NCBI GenBank assembly: GCA_025403435.1
Contig: CM046349.1
Location: 18,002,004-18,066,003, forward strand
DNA from: Artocarpus heterophyllus
Lineage: Eukaryota; Streptophyta; Magnoliopsida; Rosales; Moraceae
Reading direction: 5' to 3'
DNA length: 64,000 nt
Below are positions 11,757-23,958 of the stretch, in pieces (positions within the stretch are counted from its first letter, which is position 1; the number at the start of each line of letters is the position of its first letter). The notes below the pieces were generated by a model. The model searched no databases and had not been told where the DNA came from. It saw nothing but the letters and a program-made list of their open reading frames with translations. Position numbers and translations under genes: made by a program.

Positions 11757-12092
11757 AAACAGAAAAAAAACAATGGGAAGAAAAATCAAAAGGGTAAAAT
11801 TGAAAAATCACATGCTAAAATAATTTGAAACTTCCTTGCAATGCTTTTTACTAATGTTTTGAAAACATATGCTATTCACTATTATTAAGATTTTGAATTG
11901 TGTCATTTGATACAATTTTCCTTTTTCCTAACTAAATATATATATATATATATATATATATTGTTTTTTGTAAACTATTTTAAAAATAATACCAAATAAC
12001 TTTTAGTTTTCCAAACATAACAAAAAATAGTTTTTGTAAGGAAATATTTAAAAGAAAACCAAAAAAAAGAAACTTATTAAGAACAATAGCAA
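11757..12092. other. AT-rich host DNA with a TA microsatellite
   Basis: Continuation of the host sequence interrupted by the copia element. It includes a TA dinucleotide run at about 11936-11961. No gene is seen. Confidence 0.6.
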
Positions 12093-12310
12093 TGAAGCTA
12101 TAAGAGTCCCATCTTCCAAACAGGCGCGGTCAAGCACCCGTGGTTTTTTTTTTTTTTTCAAAAATTGTTTTTACCATGTTAAATAATAACATCCAGTGTC
12201 CTTTTATTTTTACTTGTAACTATTTCGATTATTGGTCATTGCAATTTATTTATCTGACCAAACAACTCGTGATGTGCTATCATGTGCTGCCTGTTTAGAC
12301 AGATCACGTT
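12093..12310 (+). repeat. Copia-type LTR tail fragment
   Basis: It starts 'ataagagtcccatcttccaa' and continues with 'tttttaccatgttaaataat' and a T/A-rich tail containing 'atttttacttgtaa'. The same series occurs at 38807-39000. Only the 3' half of the LTR is present, without terminal duplications, so it is a truncated copy. Confidence 0.5.
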
Positions 12311-12624
12311 CGTTAGTGTAAAGACTTGGTGAGCAACACCCTACAATGGCTACTCTGAAAGTAATGTTTTAATACATTAATTGGAGAAATTTGTCAAATT
12401 ATAATAGCCATTAGTCCTGACTTGGTCTAGCTGAATTGTCATGGAGTCCGTTTTCAGGCTCAACTTTAATGGGTGATGTGAAATTAGTAGCTGCCTTTGT
12501 TGGACTTTGATGATCGTTAACAGCAGTTTCTTGTATACGTCATTTTCACATGAAATGCATTATTTTATTATTTTTTTGAATTAGCCACTGGTTGTTTGCA
12601 GTGACCACATTTAGTGGTCTATAA

Positions 12625-13857
12625 GGGTGTTTGGTATGCAGTAATTTTGATATGGGAATAAGAATCTGTAAGATTCTCATGTTTTGTATACAGTAATCTA
12701 AGTTTTGGATTACTGGAAAACTAATTCCTGTGAGATTCAGATTACCTCATTTTAGGGTAATATGAAGCCCACCCACAAGGTGATATTCATATTCTTGAAA
12801 ATCTCAAAACTATAAAAATCTCATCTTTATTTCCATGATGATGATAATAATAATTATATTATTATTAAATTATTATAATAATATTATTATTATAAATTAA
12901 TATTTCTATGCAATATAAATATAAAAATTATATTCATATAAAATAATAATTTGATAATAATGATAATAATAACATTAACAATAATAATATAACATATATA
13001 ATATATTACATATTAAATATCTAAATATAATATATATAAATACTATAATAATAAAATAAAATAATGTTGTACTATTATTATAAATTAATATTAATATATG
13101 ATATACATATAAATATTATATCAATATAAAATTATAATTTAATAATAAGAATAATAATAACAATAATAATAAAAACATAATAATATAACATCAATATAAA
13201 TAGTATAATATTAATATGCATAGCAATATCAATATTAAACTATATAAATGCTATTATAATAATTATAAATATAAAATATAGCTAAATATGTTTAATATTT
13301 TCTATAACAATATGTTTATTTAATGTTAATATTAATATAAATATTAATATATTATTAAGAATTGCATTTTTATTATTTTTTATATTCATATCAATATATT
13401 TTATATTATATACAACATTTTAATATTAATATATTGTTAAATAATAATTCTATGATTATTATAAATTAATATTTTTATATAAGATGAAGAAAGTATTATA
13501 TTAATATAAAATAGTAATTATTTAATAATAATGATAATAATAACATTAATATTCATAGTAATATTAATGTTAAATTATATATAATATTATTTTATTATTT
13601 ATATTTATATTATTATTATTTAGTATTAGTTCTAATATATTATATTGATACATTTAATGATAATACAAAAAATTATTTTGTCAATTATACAAGATTCCTA
13701 TGTATAACCAAACACAGTAATATATTATTCCTAAAAATCTAATAGAAGATTCTTATATGCAACCAAACGTAATAATCTTAGTTCTTGGGAATCATATTCC
13801 CTACAATCATTTTTCCAGGAATATGATCCTACTGATTACTGCAAACCAAACGCCCCC
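12625..13857. mobile_element. MITE with GGGTGTTTGG inverted ends (Harbinger/Tourist-like)
   Basis: 1233 bp between inverted ends GGGTGTTTGGTATGCAGTAAT and (reverse complement of the right end) GGGGGCGTTTGGTTTGCAGTAAT. A 3 bp TAA flanks both sides (12622-12624 and 13858-13860), the target size expected for PIF/Harbinger MITEs. The subterminal 100-150 bp are also inverted ('attcctgtgag' against 'ggaatatgatcc' type segments). The interior, 12835-13680, is nearly pure A/T with many AAT and TAA triplets and no ORF. The superfamily call rests on ends and target only. Confidence 0.75.
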
Positions 13858-13860
13858 TAA

Positions 13861-14656
13861 GTAGTGTCGCTGTCCAATGCCCTTGTACTAGGTGATCATT
13901 TAGCAAAATATTTTAACAAAAACAACACTCTTTTAAATCATGCGATACGAGGCTATCTTTTAATGAGAATTTCTACCTTAAAATTGGTCTTTTATACTAC
14001 CCATAAGAATTGTTGTTCTAATTGTAAAATTAATTTTTTAAGTCGAGTTTTTTTTATCTATTTTTTATCCATTTTTGATATTCAATTATTTTTAAAGATT
14101 TAATCAGACTTTAATACATTTAATGAATTATTAATAATAGCATGTCATATCAATTAGAATTATAGGCCGATTTGGACAGAAAAAGTGTTTTGATATGTTT
14201 TGCATAGATTGGGAGTACTTTGAACGATTTTGAAAAATCAACGAACAACTTCAATGGGAGTATATTGTTCAGACAAGACTTGTAAATATAAATTAGAAAA
14301 AAAGGAAAAGAAAGCATTGAGATTTTGCATTGAGAAAAGTATGGCAGAATTCAATAATGTTCTTTCTTTTCATTTCCTGGTCAGTTATTGTGATTAATTA
14401 ATTGATTGTCCCTAAGTTCTTGCTCAAAACTTTGGTCATGATCTTATTAAATAATAAGGAAAGAAAATAAGGAAAGAAAACGTGGCCATTTAGGCCACCT
14501 CTTAGTTGCCAGATTCGATGAGACCTTTTCTTCTTAGTAGTTTAGCTAAAAATTTTATTAGGCGTTCCATGTGTTTTTGGTGAATTATTAGGTGGTCTAT
14601 GTTACAAGGACTTGTAAAAGTAAAATATCTCTCTCTCTCTCTCTCCATCATCTAAC
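13861..14656. other. Upstream region of the PUP pseudogene
   Basis: No gene is supported. A CT dinucleotide run lies at about 14628-14646, ten bases before the PUP start codon, the kind of pyrimidine stretch common in plant 5' UTRs. The MITE ends 800 bp upstream of the start codon. No confident TATA box could be assigned. Confidence 0.5.
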
Positions 14657-16326
14657 ATGGAAGAAGCTCAAGAATTGCAACTCAGCGTTACTGGTAAGTC
14701 GGTTTGTTCATGTCCTCAACTGGGTCGACCTCTGTTTTCCATCTTATTTTTATTTTTCACTTGCCAACTTTACAGGAAACGCAAGGAAAAGAATATTGAC
14801 TGGGAAAGTTATAATTATTTGTCTGCTTGATTCAAGTAGTTTGGATTTTCTAACTCTCTCCATGTTCCCATTGTCAGTTCATATGCAAACAAGTAATATA
14901 ACATGGTAACTGTCAATAAAACTTTGCTCATGTCTAGATATAGCCTTCACAGATTTCTTTTGCTTCTTCCTCTGGTCATAAAAAGTTGTATAAATTAATC
15001 CTATATAAGAAAGAAAATCTCAGATTCACAGTGAACTATTTAGTCTTTTATCTTTTGTAGAACAAAAAGTGTGACACATAGAAAAGTCATTTCTAAGAAT
15101 GTGTACTGTATATATGCACTTTTCTTTTTTCATTACTTATCAAGACATCATGTAGTCTTTTTTTTAACCAGCCCAGGAAGCCAATGAAGCCAACCCTCAT
15201 GGCCTCACAAATAATGGTTCAATCAACCTTTCTCCCCTTCCTCAGCCGGGAAGAAAACTTGTCAGTTGGATTCGAATTGGTATCTATGCGACATTTCTTC
15301 TTGCCGGTCAGACAGCTGCAATGCTGCTGGGAAGATTGTATTTTGATAAAGGTGGAAATAGCACATGGATGGGAACACTTCTTCAGCTTGTAGGCTTTCC
15401 AATCCTGCTTCCCTACTACTTGTTCCCAGCAACAAAGAATAAAATGTTGTAACAGAAAGAAGCACAAACGTGAGATCAGAACCACCTTTTTTAGTCCTTG
15501 CATCATTTTATTTGGTTCTTGGCCTAATATTAGCAGGAGATTGCTATTTGTTCTCTGTTGGGCTAACGTAGCTTCCTGTGTCTACTTACTCACTGATTTG
15601 TGCATCTCAATTAGCCTTCAATGCTTTGTTCTCCTACTTTCTTAACTCGCAAAAGTTTACTTTCAACATCATGAACTCCTTGGTGCTTCTCACCGCCTCC
15701 TCTATTCTCCTTGTGTTTCAATCGGAATCTGAGGACACTCCTAATGTCTCCAAAGGGAAGTATGTGATCGGTTTCATTTGTACAGTTGGAGCATCTGCAG
15801 CCGATTGGTGCTCTCCTTGACACAATTCTTGATCAATAGAGTCCTGAAGAAGGAAAGTGTTTCAGTGATCGTGGATGTCGTAGTATTTCGATCCCTTGTG
15901 GCTAGCTTGGCAACTCTCGTTGGGCTTTTCGCGAGCAGGGAGTGGAAGGGTTTGGACGAGGAGATGAACTCGTTCAGGCTTGGGAAGTTGTCTTATGTCA
16001 TGACACTAGCATGGACGGCCATAACATGGAAGCTCTTCAGCATTGGATCGGTGGGATTGATTCATGAGGTGTCTTCACTCTTCGCCAATGTCATAAGCAC
16101 TTTGGGTTTTCCTACCGTCCCTGTTTTGGCAGTGTTCTTCTTCCATGAGAAGATGGATGGGATAAAGGTTATGGCGATGTTGTTGGCTATTTGTGGCTTC
16201 ATTTCAAATGCTTATCAGAATTACCTTGATGATTATGGTTCCAAGAAAGAGAGCCAAAAGGCTATCAGAGAAGCAAAGCTTCACCCCATAGAGATGTTAG
16301 AGAAGCTGTTAAAAATTAGTTGTTAG
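14657..16326 (+). pseudogene. Purine permease (PUP family), two exons, broken
   Basis: PUP proteins are plant plasma-membrane proton symporters for purines and cytokinins, usually about 350-390 residues with ten membrane segments (drug/metabolite transporter superfamily). Exon 1 (14657-14693) encodes MEEAQELQLSVT and ends at a GTAAGT donor; a 478 bp intron ends in CCAG at 15171. Exon 2 gives QPGRKLVSWIRIGIYATFLL, AAMLLGRLYFDKGGNSTWMG, STYSLICASQLAFNALFSYF, GKYVIGFICTVGAS and a C-terminal ISNAYQNYLDDYG, all PUP-like. In-frame TAA (15450) and TGA (15471) are followed by a frame change before 15482, a TAG at 15569 inside the LPVSTYS block, and a one-base shift near 15800. AATAAA at 16370 could be its poly(A) signal. 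Otherwise the protein is well preserved, so the breaks look recent, or some could be sequence errors. Confidence 0.9.
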
Positions 16327-16903
16327 ATTACACGTGTAAAGCCTGTTGGTTTGAAAAAATTTGGCTTTTAATAAAAACATGAAGAGCAGAACGGCATGCA
16401 TTTAAAATTTTTCGTGAACTTTTCTTGATCATCTCATGTTATTATTCATTTCTATTTGTCAAACAGCTTAGATTATCAAGAGCTGTTTCTCGCCGTTCTT
16501 TTCTTCGTGAATTAACTAGTTTGTGAGCTCTAGTTGGTTCTCTTGTGCTTGTCAATCCTCCTCTCTCTTTTTTTTTTTTTAGTCTAAAGGTGAGAGTGCC
16601 GAAAACTCTAGATGAAGGCAAAAAAAGATCTAAAAGAACATACACCAGTAGGGATAATCTTATAGAACAATATAATTGAATAGAGTTCGAATCAAACTTC
16701 CATTGACTGTGCTACACACTCTAGCTTATCCTTCCACAAGGAAGAATGACACATGCTACTGTCTAATTAATTGTGCAATTTTCCTCCATTAAAAATCCTG
16801 GCACATTTTGACATTCATCAATCCCTTGAGATAAAATGACTAAGACAGGTAAGTTATAAAGAGTTAGTGATATTTTACAAGTAAGGACACCGTTTTTCAG
16901 CAA
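16327..16903. other. PUP 3' flank, nothing further recognised
   Basis: Contains the likely PUP poly(A) signal (16370-16375) and a T-run near 16566. There are no other genes or element ends. Confidence 0.5.
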
Positions 16904-17973
16904 GAAAATTATACAATATGCCCTCTTTTAAACCAATCCAATTATTTATGCCGTAAATTGTAAAATTTAAAAAAATTTATACCAATGTACCACAAATTTT
17001 GATCTCCTTCGAAAAAAAGACCACTTACTTTCCCTTCTCTTTCACACTTGGTTTTCCCCCTCTTTCCTGTCACTTTCTCTCTCCTTATTTCTCTCTCTCG
17101 TCCCTCCCTCTCTCACGTCATCGTTCCAGTCGTGGACCAGGTCCTCGCCCTTCGTCGTCGCACGGAGATGGCTTCATCGTCGTCAGAGTCGCGCGAAGCA
17201 GATCGTCGTCGATCTTCAAAGTTGTGTATTGGAAAAGCGTGGACCAAATCTGACTTGTCATAGTTCAAACGCCGCCGTGAACTAGATCCTTGTAGAACCA
17301 TATCCCGCGAACCAAATAGACAAATCACAACCCATAGCCATCGTCCACCACCAAATTGCAGCGGTTCCAACAAGATACTTCCGCTTGGATTTCGCGTCAC
17401 CTTTAATACTGGAGATCACGCAACTTTCAATCCTCAACATTTGACACACAATATTCGACCTCCGTCTTCCAGTTGAGATCGTCAGCATCAATGGAGATCA
17501 ATGACCAAATCTGGGAGATGGATGTCACCTGATTTTCATGTGGCCAAATCCAAAGGTGATGTTGTTGTTGAGTTATGCTTTTTTTATTTCTTTTTCATCC
17601 CTTGTTTTTCTGGTTTACGGTGGAATTTATTGGCCGCCGCCGACGTCACCGGTGCTGATCATTGCCAACAATGTCGTTAATATACTAGAGACGAGCAAAC
17701 GACAATAAGGAGAGAGAAAGACAGATGTGAGAGAGAAAGCTAGGAGAAAAAAAATCCCTGACAGGACACAAAAATATTCTAATGGAACAACAATGTCCGA
17801 TAGGAGACAAAAATTAACCCGTTAGGACACGAAAAACATCACAATAGAATAGAAAGAATATTACAGTGGTACAATAAGATACAGAACATATACCACTAGG
17901 TCTATAACGTACATTTTAAGGCATAAATAAAAATTGTCTCGAAAAAGAGCATTTATACAAATAACACATTTTC
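16904..17973. mobile_element. Long-TIR DNA element, MULE-like, with GC-rich core
   Basis: The left 200 bp and the right 300 bp are inverted copies. Left has GAAAATTATACAATATGCCC, ATTTATGCCGTAAA, TGTACCAC and TTTCTCTCTCCTTATT in that order; the reverse complement of the right end has GAAAATGTG, ATAAATGCTC, ATTTATGCCTTAAA, TGTACCAC and TTTCTCTCTCCTTATT. Long inverted ends like these are typical of Mutator-like elements. No 9 bp duplication was found, so the exact ends are uncertain. The core (about 17100-17520) is far more GC-rich than anything nearby and includes a short ORF starting MASSSSESREADRRRSSK (17168), which may be a captured gene fragment. No transposase is present. Confidence 0.5.
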
Positions 17974-18258
17974 AATGGTAATGAGGCCTTATAAGAAAGC
18001 CCAAAAGCAAAAACTCTGCGGACTTAAATCCTATCAAGTCTAGGCAGTCAGTATCTTCACTAATTTATGAACTTCTCTAGAGCAGTTTGGTTTCGCTTTT
18101 TCCCCATTTGTTGTTGATGATTTATACCAACAGATCAAGTTATCAATTAAGGAGGATGTCTATTAGGAATTTTTATTCCTATGAATATTGGCCAATGTGG
18201 TTTTAGTGGAATTATATTTAATATTCTTGTGAGAGTAGTTTTTGAGCTTAATTGTATA
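17974..18258. other. AT-rich intergenic DNA
   Basis: No gene or element end seen. Confidence 0.5.
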
Positions 18259-18370
18259 GGGTGTTTAGAGCATTGCTTTGAACTAATTAGTTTGAACTAA
18301 AATAGTGTAAAGCCCTCATATGCTAAATTGTTTTGTATCAATTGGTTCAAACTAATATTCACAAACACCC
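18259..18370. mobile_element. Short MITE, 112 bp
   Basis: It begins GGGTGTTTAGAGC and ends GTGAACACCC-like ('cacaaacaccc'), with a further inverted pair 'gaactaattagtttgaact' and 'agtttgaacc' on the other arm. TA flanks both sides (18257-18258 and 18371-18372). It shares the GGGTGTTT terminus with the larger MITE at 12625, so the two may use related transposases. Confidence 0.55.
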
Positions 18371-19061
18371 TAATAATCTTTTAAATTAATTGTAAATTAA
18401 TTTATGCTAATTTAGTATTTAGAAAGTTGATTTTCAATTGGAATATTTGGATTTGACTTAGAAAATTTGAATGTGATTAAATTGTCCTTTTGAAGATTTT
18501 TAGCAAATTTCTTATTTGTACGAGTGAACGATTATGTCCTCGCTGGACATTTTGAATTATTTATAATAAATGCAAGTTTCCTAATTTGATAGGCTGACAA
18601 TCTGATCTATGTGAACGTGTTGATACATATATGTAAAGTCTTTCTTTACCGATCAGGTTTCCCAACTAAGCTTTTTAAGGTACGCACAAACAGGAAAATT
18701 TATAGGGGTTTATTTTTGGAAATTCTCTCCCAACATTTTGGCTGATAACCTTCCTTTATCTCCTTGTTTCCTCTTCTCTAAAAGACAATTCTTTCTTTAC
18801 AAAACTTTCTCAAGTTGACTTACCTAATCTTGAACTAGATTAATTTTTATGTGAGTCATTTTTGAAACGTTTTATGTCGTTCACTCTAATTGATTTGGAG
18901 CAAATCAAATAGATCCTAGTTTCGTTCTTTGGCTATATGTTGTATGAATACTTTCCATATATAGCCCATCAATCAAGACAAGTCTGCATTAGAAAAGTGA
19001 CATCCATGAAGACAAACAAAATCAACTGCAAAAAATATAGTACATTTAGGGCCTTCAAAGG
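18371..19061. other. AT-rich host DNA left of the Tat element
   Basis: No gene is supported. This sequence and that from 38431 onward were contiguous before the Tat element inserted. Confidence 0.55.
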
Positions 19062-19066
19062 AGAGC

Positions 19067-19742
19067 TGCTGTAGGAGGTCTCAATGGCCTAAAGCCCAAA
19101 GGCAAGATAAAGAAAAAACCTAATTCCACCCATTAATCTTGAATATAACGGAAGTTGAGTTAACCTCTAAGCTCGCCACTCTAGGAGGAAGTCGAGTTTT
19201 AATACTCTTCGTATCCTACGCCTATTACTAAAACCACTCCAGAGAGAGACAAAAATGGATAGAGTCGACAATCGAGACAATACGCCACAAATTAAGTCCA
19301 CTAGCACAAGATTCAAGGCACTTTCTACACGTGCTAGGACACCACATGCAAAGGAGTATGGTCTAGTGCAAAACACGAAGATTCCTACCCCTATTATCAA
19401 TATTTGAATCATTTTCCCATAATGTATTAATCCTATAATCCTATAAATGGGAGAGATGGAGAAGAAGAAAAGGGATTCCAAACATGTGTAATCACAACAG
19501 AAGATAAAGATCTTTCCTCTCCCTGAAACAAACACTATTTTTCATCTTTGAAAATCTATGTATTGTATACAAATACTTAATAAGAACAATTATAGCAGAT
19601 GTAGCACATTTAAGAGTGAACCACTATAAATCCACACTTCTCCTTATTTTCACCTTTTCTTTGATGTTTTTACTGCATTAATTAGTACGAACTATGAGTG
19701 ATTGTGACGACAACTATTGTTAATTATTTTCCAACATCAACA
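19067..19742 (+). repeat. 5' LTR of the Tat element
   Basis: 676 bp, TGCTGTAGG...TCAACA. It aligns along its length with 37796-38425 ('aagctcgccactctaggagg', 'gagagatggagaagaagaaa', 'ttctttgatgtttttac'). A TATA box, TATAAAT, is at 19442-19448. Its divergence from the 3' LTR is substantial, so the element is old. Confidence 0.92.
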
Positions 19743-19762
19743 ATTGGCGCTAGAGGGAGGGC
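19743..19762 (+). promoter_or_regulatory. Primer-binding site of the Tat element
   Basis: ATTGGCGCTAGAGGGAGGGC directly follows the LTR. TTGGCGC at the LTR edge is the form seen in Tat and Athila elements, and differs from the TGGTATCAGAGC initiator-Met type used by copia and chromoviruses. The exact tRNA was not determined. Confidence 0.65.
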
Positions 19763-20159
19763 TTTCACCTTTTGAAGAATGAACAACAATCACTGAACAA
19801 TCAACAATCAAGATGGTGACTACTTGTACCAATCGTATTAGAGCCAACACCAACAACTCTATAACCTAAGGAGGTGACAAATCAGTTGGAGAAGGAGCTG
19901 GGGGATCAAGAAGAGGCAAACAACCTTCACTAGCTACCTTGACTACTCAAGAAAATATCGACAGCCTTGGATGGTCTTCAAGGTGGTAACCCTTTAGGTG
20001 ATAACGTAGAAGACCAAGGGAATCAAGCTGGTAGACAAAATGGGGACTAGCAAGTCAACCCTAAGGGAACCAGTGAGAAAGAGGGTGGCCGATAAGGAAG
20101 GACCATCTTAATAGGTAGCCGATAATGAAGGAAGAGAGTAGAACAAGATCGGCTTCAAG

Positions 20160-21560
20160 AAGCTGGTCCATCGAATCAACAAAGGCAAAATGTAGGTCCA
20201 CCTCCTCTTCCCCCCAGATGCGATATTAGACCAGACATAGTCTCAGTATGGGCCAGAGGTGACTTAGGGGATCAGCTTAGGAAAAGAGATTTAAGGAACC
20301 ACCTATGTGAGAAAAGAACTGCGTCAATGAGAAATGATCCCAATCTGATTGACCAACCAGCTGTGACAAACCAACAAATAGACAAAAAATCGATCCGAAC
20401 ATGATAGCTTAGTAGGTGAACCAACAAATCCAAATAGTACTAGGACTCTCTACGGACGAGATTAAGTGATTAGCAAGCCGCTTTAAAAATCTAAAGGAGA
20501 AGCTCAATGTTCACCATAGGGAAGAGAAAACCTACACGATCTCGTTTGTACCTTTCATCATGGAACTACCTCTTCCAGAGAGGTTTAAACCTCCCAAGAT
20601 GACACTTTGCGAAGGACTCATAGACCTTGACAACCATATTCAAATTTATAACTTGTATATGGCGCTTTACGAAGTTCCACCAGAAATCATATGCGGAGCC
20701 TTCAACCAAACCCTCATAGGGCCTGCAAGAAGATGGTTTAGGACGTTGAAGAAAAAATGTGTAACCTACTTTGAAGACTTGTAGGTAGCTTTCCTCAACT
20801 AGTTTGTGAGGGGTGGGATCCCTATTGCTAGCCAAAGAAAACCTAAGCTTTCTTACTCAAGGACTGAACGAATCCCTAAAAGATTGGCTCATGAGATTCA
20901 CTAGAGAAATGGCTACAATGGGAGGAGTCTTAGAAGATGTCGCCCTTATTAGAGCCCTAAGCAACATGCAAGCAGACATTCCCTTCAGAGATGATCTCAA
21001 CCACAGGGGATCCAAAACATACCAAGAATTTTGCGAGAGGGCTAGAGGATACATCAACTAGGAAGACGTTAAAGGCCTGACCTTTAGAAAAGCAATGGGA
21101 GGCAACAATAGTAGCGCTCAAGCACCAAGGGATGAAGGTAAGAGGAGAGCCAACCCTCTAGGGCATGATGGCTCAAGGTTACCTCTCTAAGACCCCATGC
21201 TAATCCCTTCAAATCGAGCTGTTATCACGGATAATAACAAATGACAAAGACAGGAATGTAGCAAAGGTCAGCAGCCTCAACAAAAGTAGGGCAATTACCA
21301 CAGCCTCACTATCCTAATAGACGATGTCTATCACCAGATCAGCAACCAGCCCTATCTCCGGCATCCTTTCCTAATGAGATCGAGCCCAAACAAGTGCAAT
21401 TAGGCTAAGTATTGCAGATTTCATGGAGATGTGGGACATTACACTAGTGAGTCCACTAGCCTAAAGGACAAGATGGAAAGGCTAATAAGGGAAGGTCGGT
21501 TACAAGATTACAGGTCTGATAGGAGTAGGAGGAACAATGAGGGAAAGAAATAACCCGCCA
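20160..21560 (+). pseudogene. gag of the Tat element (decayed)
   Basis: The capsid-like core is at 20560-21061: MELPLPERFKPPKMTLCEGL, IDLDNHIQIYN, GPARRWFRTLKKKCVTYFEDL, then after a stop and frame change NESLKDWLMRFTREMATMGG and TYQEFCERARGYIN. A Tat-type C-terminal region [20 protein letters not shown] and [11 protein letters not shown] follows at 21400-21510. The region from 19763 to 20550 should hold the gag N-terminus but is full of stops. Gag would form the particle shell and bind the RNA. Confidence 0.85.
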
Positions 21561-21699
21561 TAGCATGAGGGAGATTGACGACCAAATGAGGACAACACAC
21601 CTGTCGGGGTGATCCAAACCATCTATGGAGGGCCATACCCTAGTGGTGACTCCCGTAGGTCCTAAAAGAACTAAGCTCTAGAGACAAGCGAGAGCTCGA

Positions 21700-21991
21700 A
21701 GAATAGGTGTTGGAACGTATCAATGAGTAGGCCTGCTTAGGCATTGAGGTATGAGGGAAGAAAAATAACCTTTTCTGAGGCGGATGCTTAGGGGGTCCAT
21801 TTTCCTCAAAATGATTCCTTAGTTGTCAAAGCCATGATCAAAAGCTATTCTATGTGTCGGATCTTGGTAGACAATGGTAGCTCCGTTGACATCATCTACT
21901 TGGACTACTTGACCAAGATAGGGATCTCCTTAGACCAGATAACATCGAATTCTCGGCCACTGTATGGATTCACTGGGGATAGTATCATACC
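21700..21991 (+). pseudogene. Protease of the Tat element, first part
   Basis: The ORF at 21834 carries the aspartic-protease site CRILVDNGSSVDIIYLDYL and continues to GFTGDSIIP, where the solo LTR at 21992 interrupts it. The reading resumes at 23964 with EEMITLLVTWGEKPRTTIVM and FLVIKGKDQYN (to about 24210). The usual DTGSS/DGGSS site reads DNGSS here. Confidence 0.85.
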
Positions 21992-23958
21992 TGTAACACC
22001 CCTATGTGGGGGTTAACAGTTTTAAATAAATAAAAATAATTTTAAATTTTATATTATTTAAATCAATTAAACAATGCCCATGGGTCTTTAAACAACAAGA
22101 AAAATAAAAATAAACGTTTTAAATACAAACCACAGTTTTTAGTGTAGCACCAAATATATATAATTACAGTCATCATCACCATAGTACAATTCCCAAATAA
22201 CTTAACACAGCCATAAAAAAAAAATAATACAACTCTTACATGTTGTAGATAAGTTGTAATTAAACAGGGTCTTCTAACACGAAAACAGCAGGATTGTTTT
22301 CGCTTATTCCTCTTCAAATATGTTGCACTGAGTTCCACCTGAGATATGAAGATATGATAGGGATGAGCATCGACATGCCCAGTAGGGAAATCATGACTCA
22401 CCTTATGGTTTATCCATTACCACATTAAAAACTGCATGGTTAGTAGGTTACATCATATTCCAGATTATGAGGTTTATTATGATCACATCTTATGGATACC
22501 GTAGTTAATCATTACCAAGTGTCATAATTACACATTTATACAAATATTACCAATCATCATTGTTCCTAGGTATCCATGTTAAATTGAGTATCACTCAACT
22601 CATCGAAACCCAAATTGGCGCACTTGATCACCCCATAAACATTCCAAGGGTGTTCCGGTGAGGGGACATCAAGCCCCGAGTCCTCACCAAATCAATTCCT
22701 GTACAGTGTGTTCTGGGACTTTCAACCCAAGGAAGCGTCATCACCTTCCCCCTATTTTACCTTTTTGGGTATTCATGCCCAAGGACGTAACCGCCGCCCT
22801 CTTCATGTCTCACCATTTCTCTATATTAAATCATTATTAATAGAGTCAGTTTTCCTAACCATGCTTCTCAATTTATAACATATGTCAATTCATTATGTTC
22901 CTCGCCGTACAATACAAGACGAGTCCATGTCATAGTTTCATATGTGATACTCATATAATATCAGTTCAACATAGATATATATATATTGCGGCAAAACAAT
23001 CAATTTTAATTCTATAAAAACCTCACAAAAATGAGTAATAGAATCCCTACCTTTCAAGCTTATCAACAATCTTTTAATCCTGGAATCAATTAACGTTAGC
23101 TCCACACATCCTTGACCCTAAGGCATGCATAAGGACAATTAAAACTAAAGCACAACGTATAATCACATTCATAAGTGAGTTATGTGTAAACCCGTCTACT
23201 AGTGCCATTAAAGTATTTTTATGCATTAAACATGGAGAAAATGCATACTAAAAACTAAGTTTAGATTAAAGAAAACCTACCTCAAAACTTCTTTGAAAAG
23301 CACCAAAGTTTGGGTTATCAATCAAGCTTGAATTAACTTTAAAACCGCCTCGATCATCGTTGGGAATTATAATTGTCTTGGCCACAAAGAGAGCTTTGTG
23401 CTCTATGTCTTTAGTTAGAAATTTGAAGTGAGAAGGGAGAGAATGAGAACTAGAGAAGAAGGTGGTGATAGTTAAATAAAAAGATATCAAAATGCTTAAG
23501 AGGAATGAGATGTTTACGGGGAAAAGTTGTAAGAAGAAACAAAAGAGTCTTAAAGGAAAATATCATCTTGTCTCCCATGAAGACTTTTAGCAAATAATGC
23601 CAACATAATTGAGGGGATAATTGGAGTGAATTATAGAAGAAGATAAGGAAATAATTAATTAGGTGGTTGAGAAATATCTCCATGTCTTCTATGAATTGAC
23701 GGAAAATAATTCAATGTCCCCTTCGGATACCTTTAGCAAAATGAGAAGAAGTCTATATAATTGAGCAATAATTTAGGGAGACAAGATTGGTAGAAGTAAG
23801 TGTTGGTAAGTTTTGAATGTTTCTTAGGAAGACTTGGTAAGAAAATACTAAAATGGTATTTTTTTTAAATGATCATAAACAACTTAGTAATTTTAAATAG
23901 TCACATTTTATTCATTAAATTTTACAAAATTATGCCCGTTAAAAATACGGGTGTTACA
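21992..23958 (-). mobile_element. Solo LTR 1 (TGTAACACCC family) inside the Tat protease
   Basis: 1967 bp with perfect 10 bp inverted ends, TGTAACACCC and GGGTGTTACA, and a perfect atacc target duplication (21987-21991 and 23959-23963). No internal region or second LTR is present, so it is a solo LTR left by LTR-LTR recombination. The ends are those of gypsy chromovirus LTRs. Minus orientation is likely because TGTAACACCCGTATTTT is the usual 5' start, but it is not proved. A second copy is at 42320-44291. Confidence 0.93.

Noticed and set aside
5920..12000. Possible inverted repeats flanking the copia element (for example 'tagcatattttgtgatg' against sequence near 11810)
   Set aside because: Similarity too weak by eye to claim a second MULE-like element.
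17048..17263. ORF beginning in the pyrimidine tract before MASSSS
   Set aside because: Low-complexity Ser/Leu/Pro reading of CT repeats; only the GC-rich core is mentioned, as a possible captured fragment, not as a gene.
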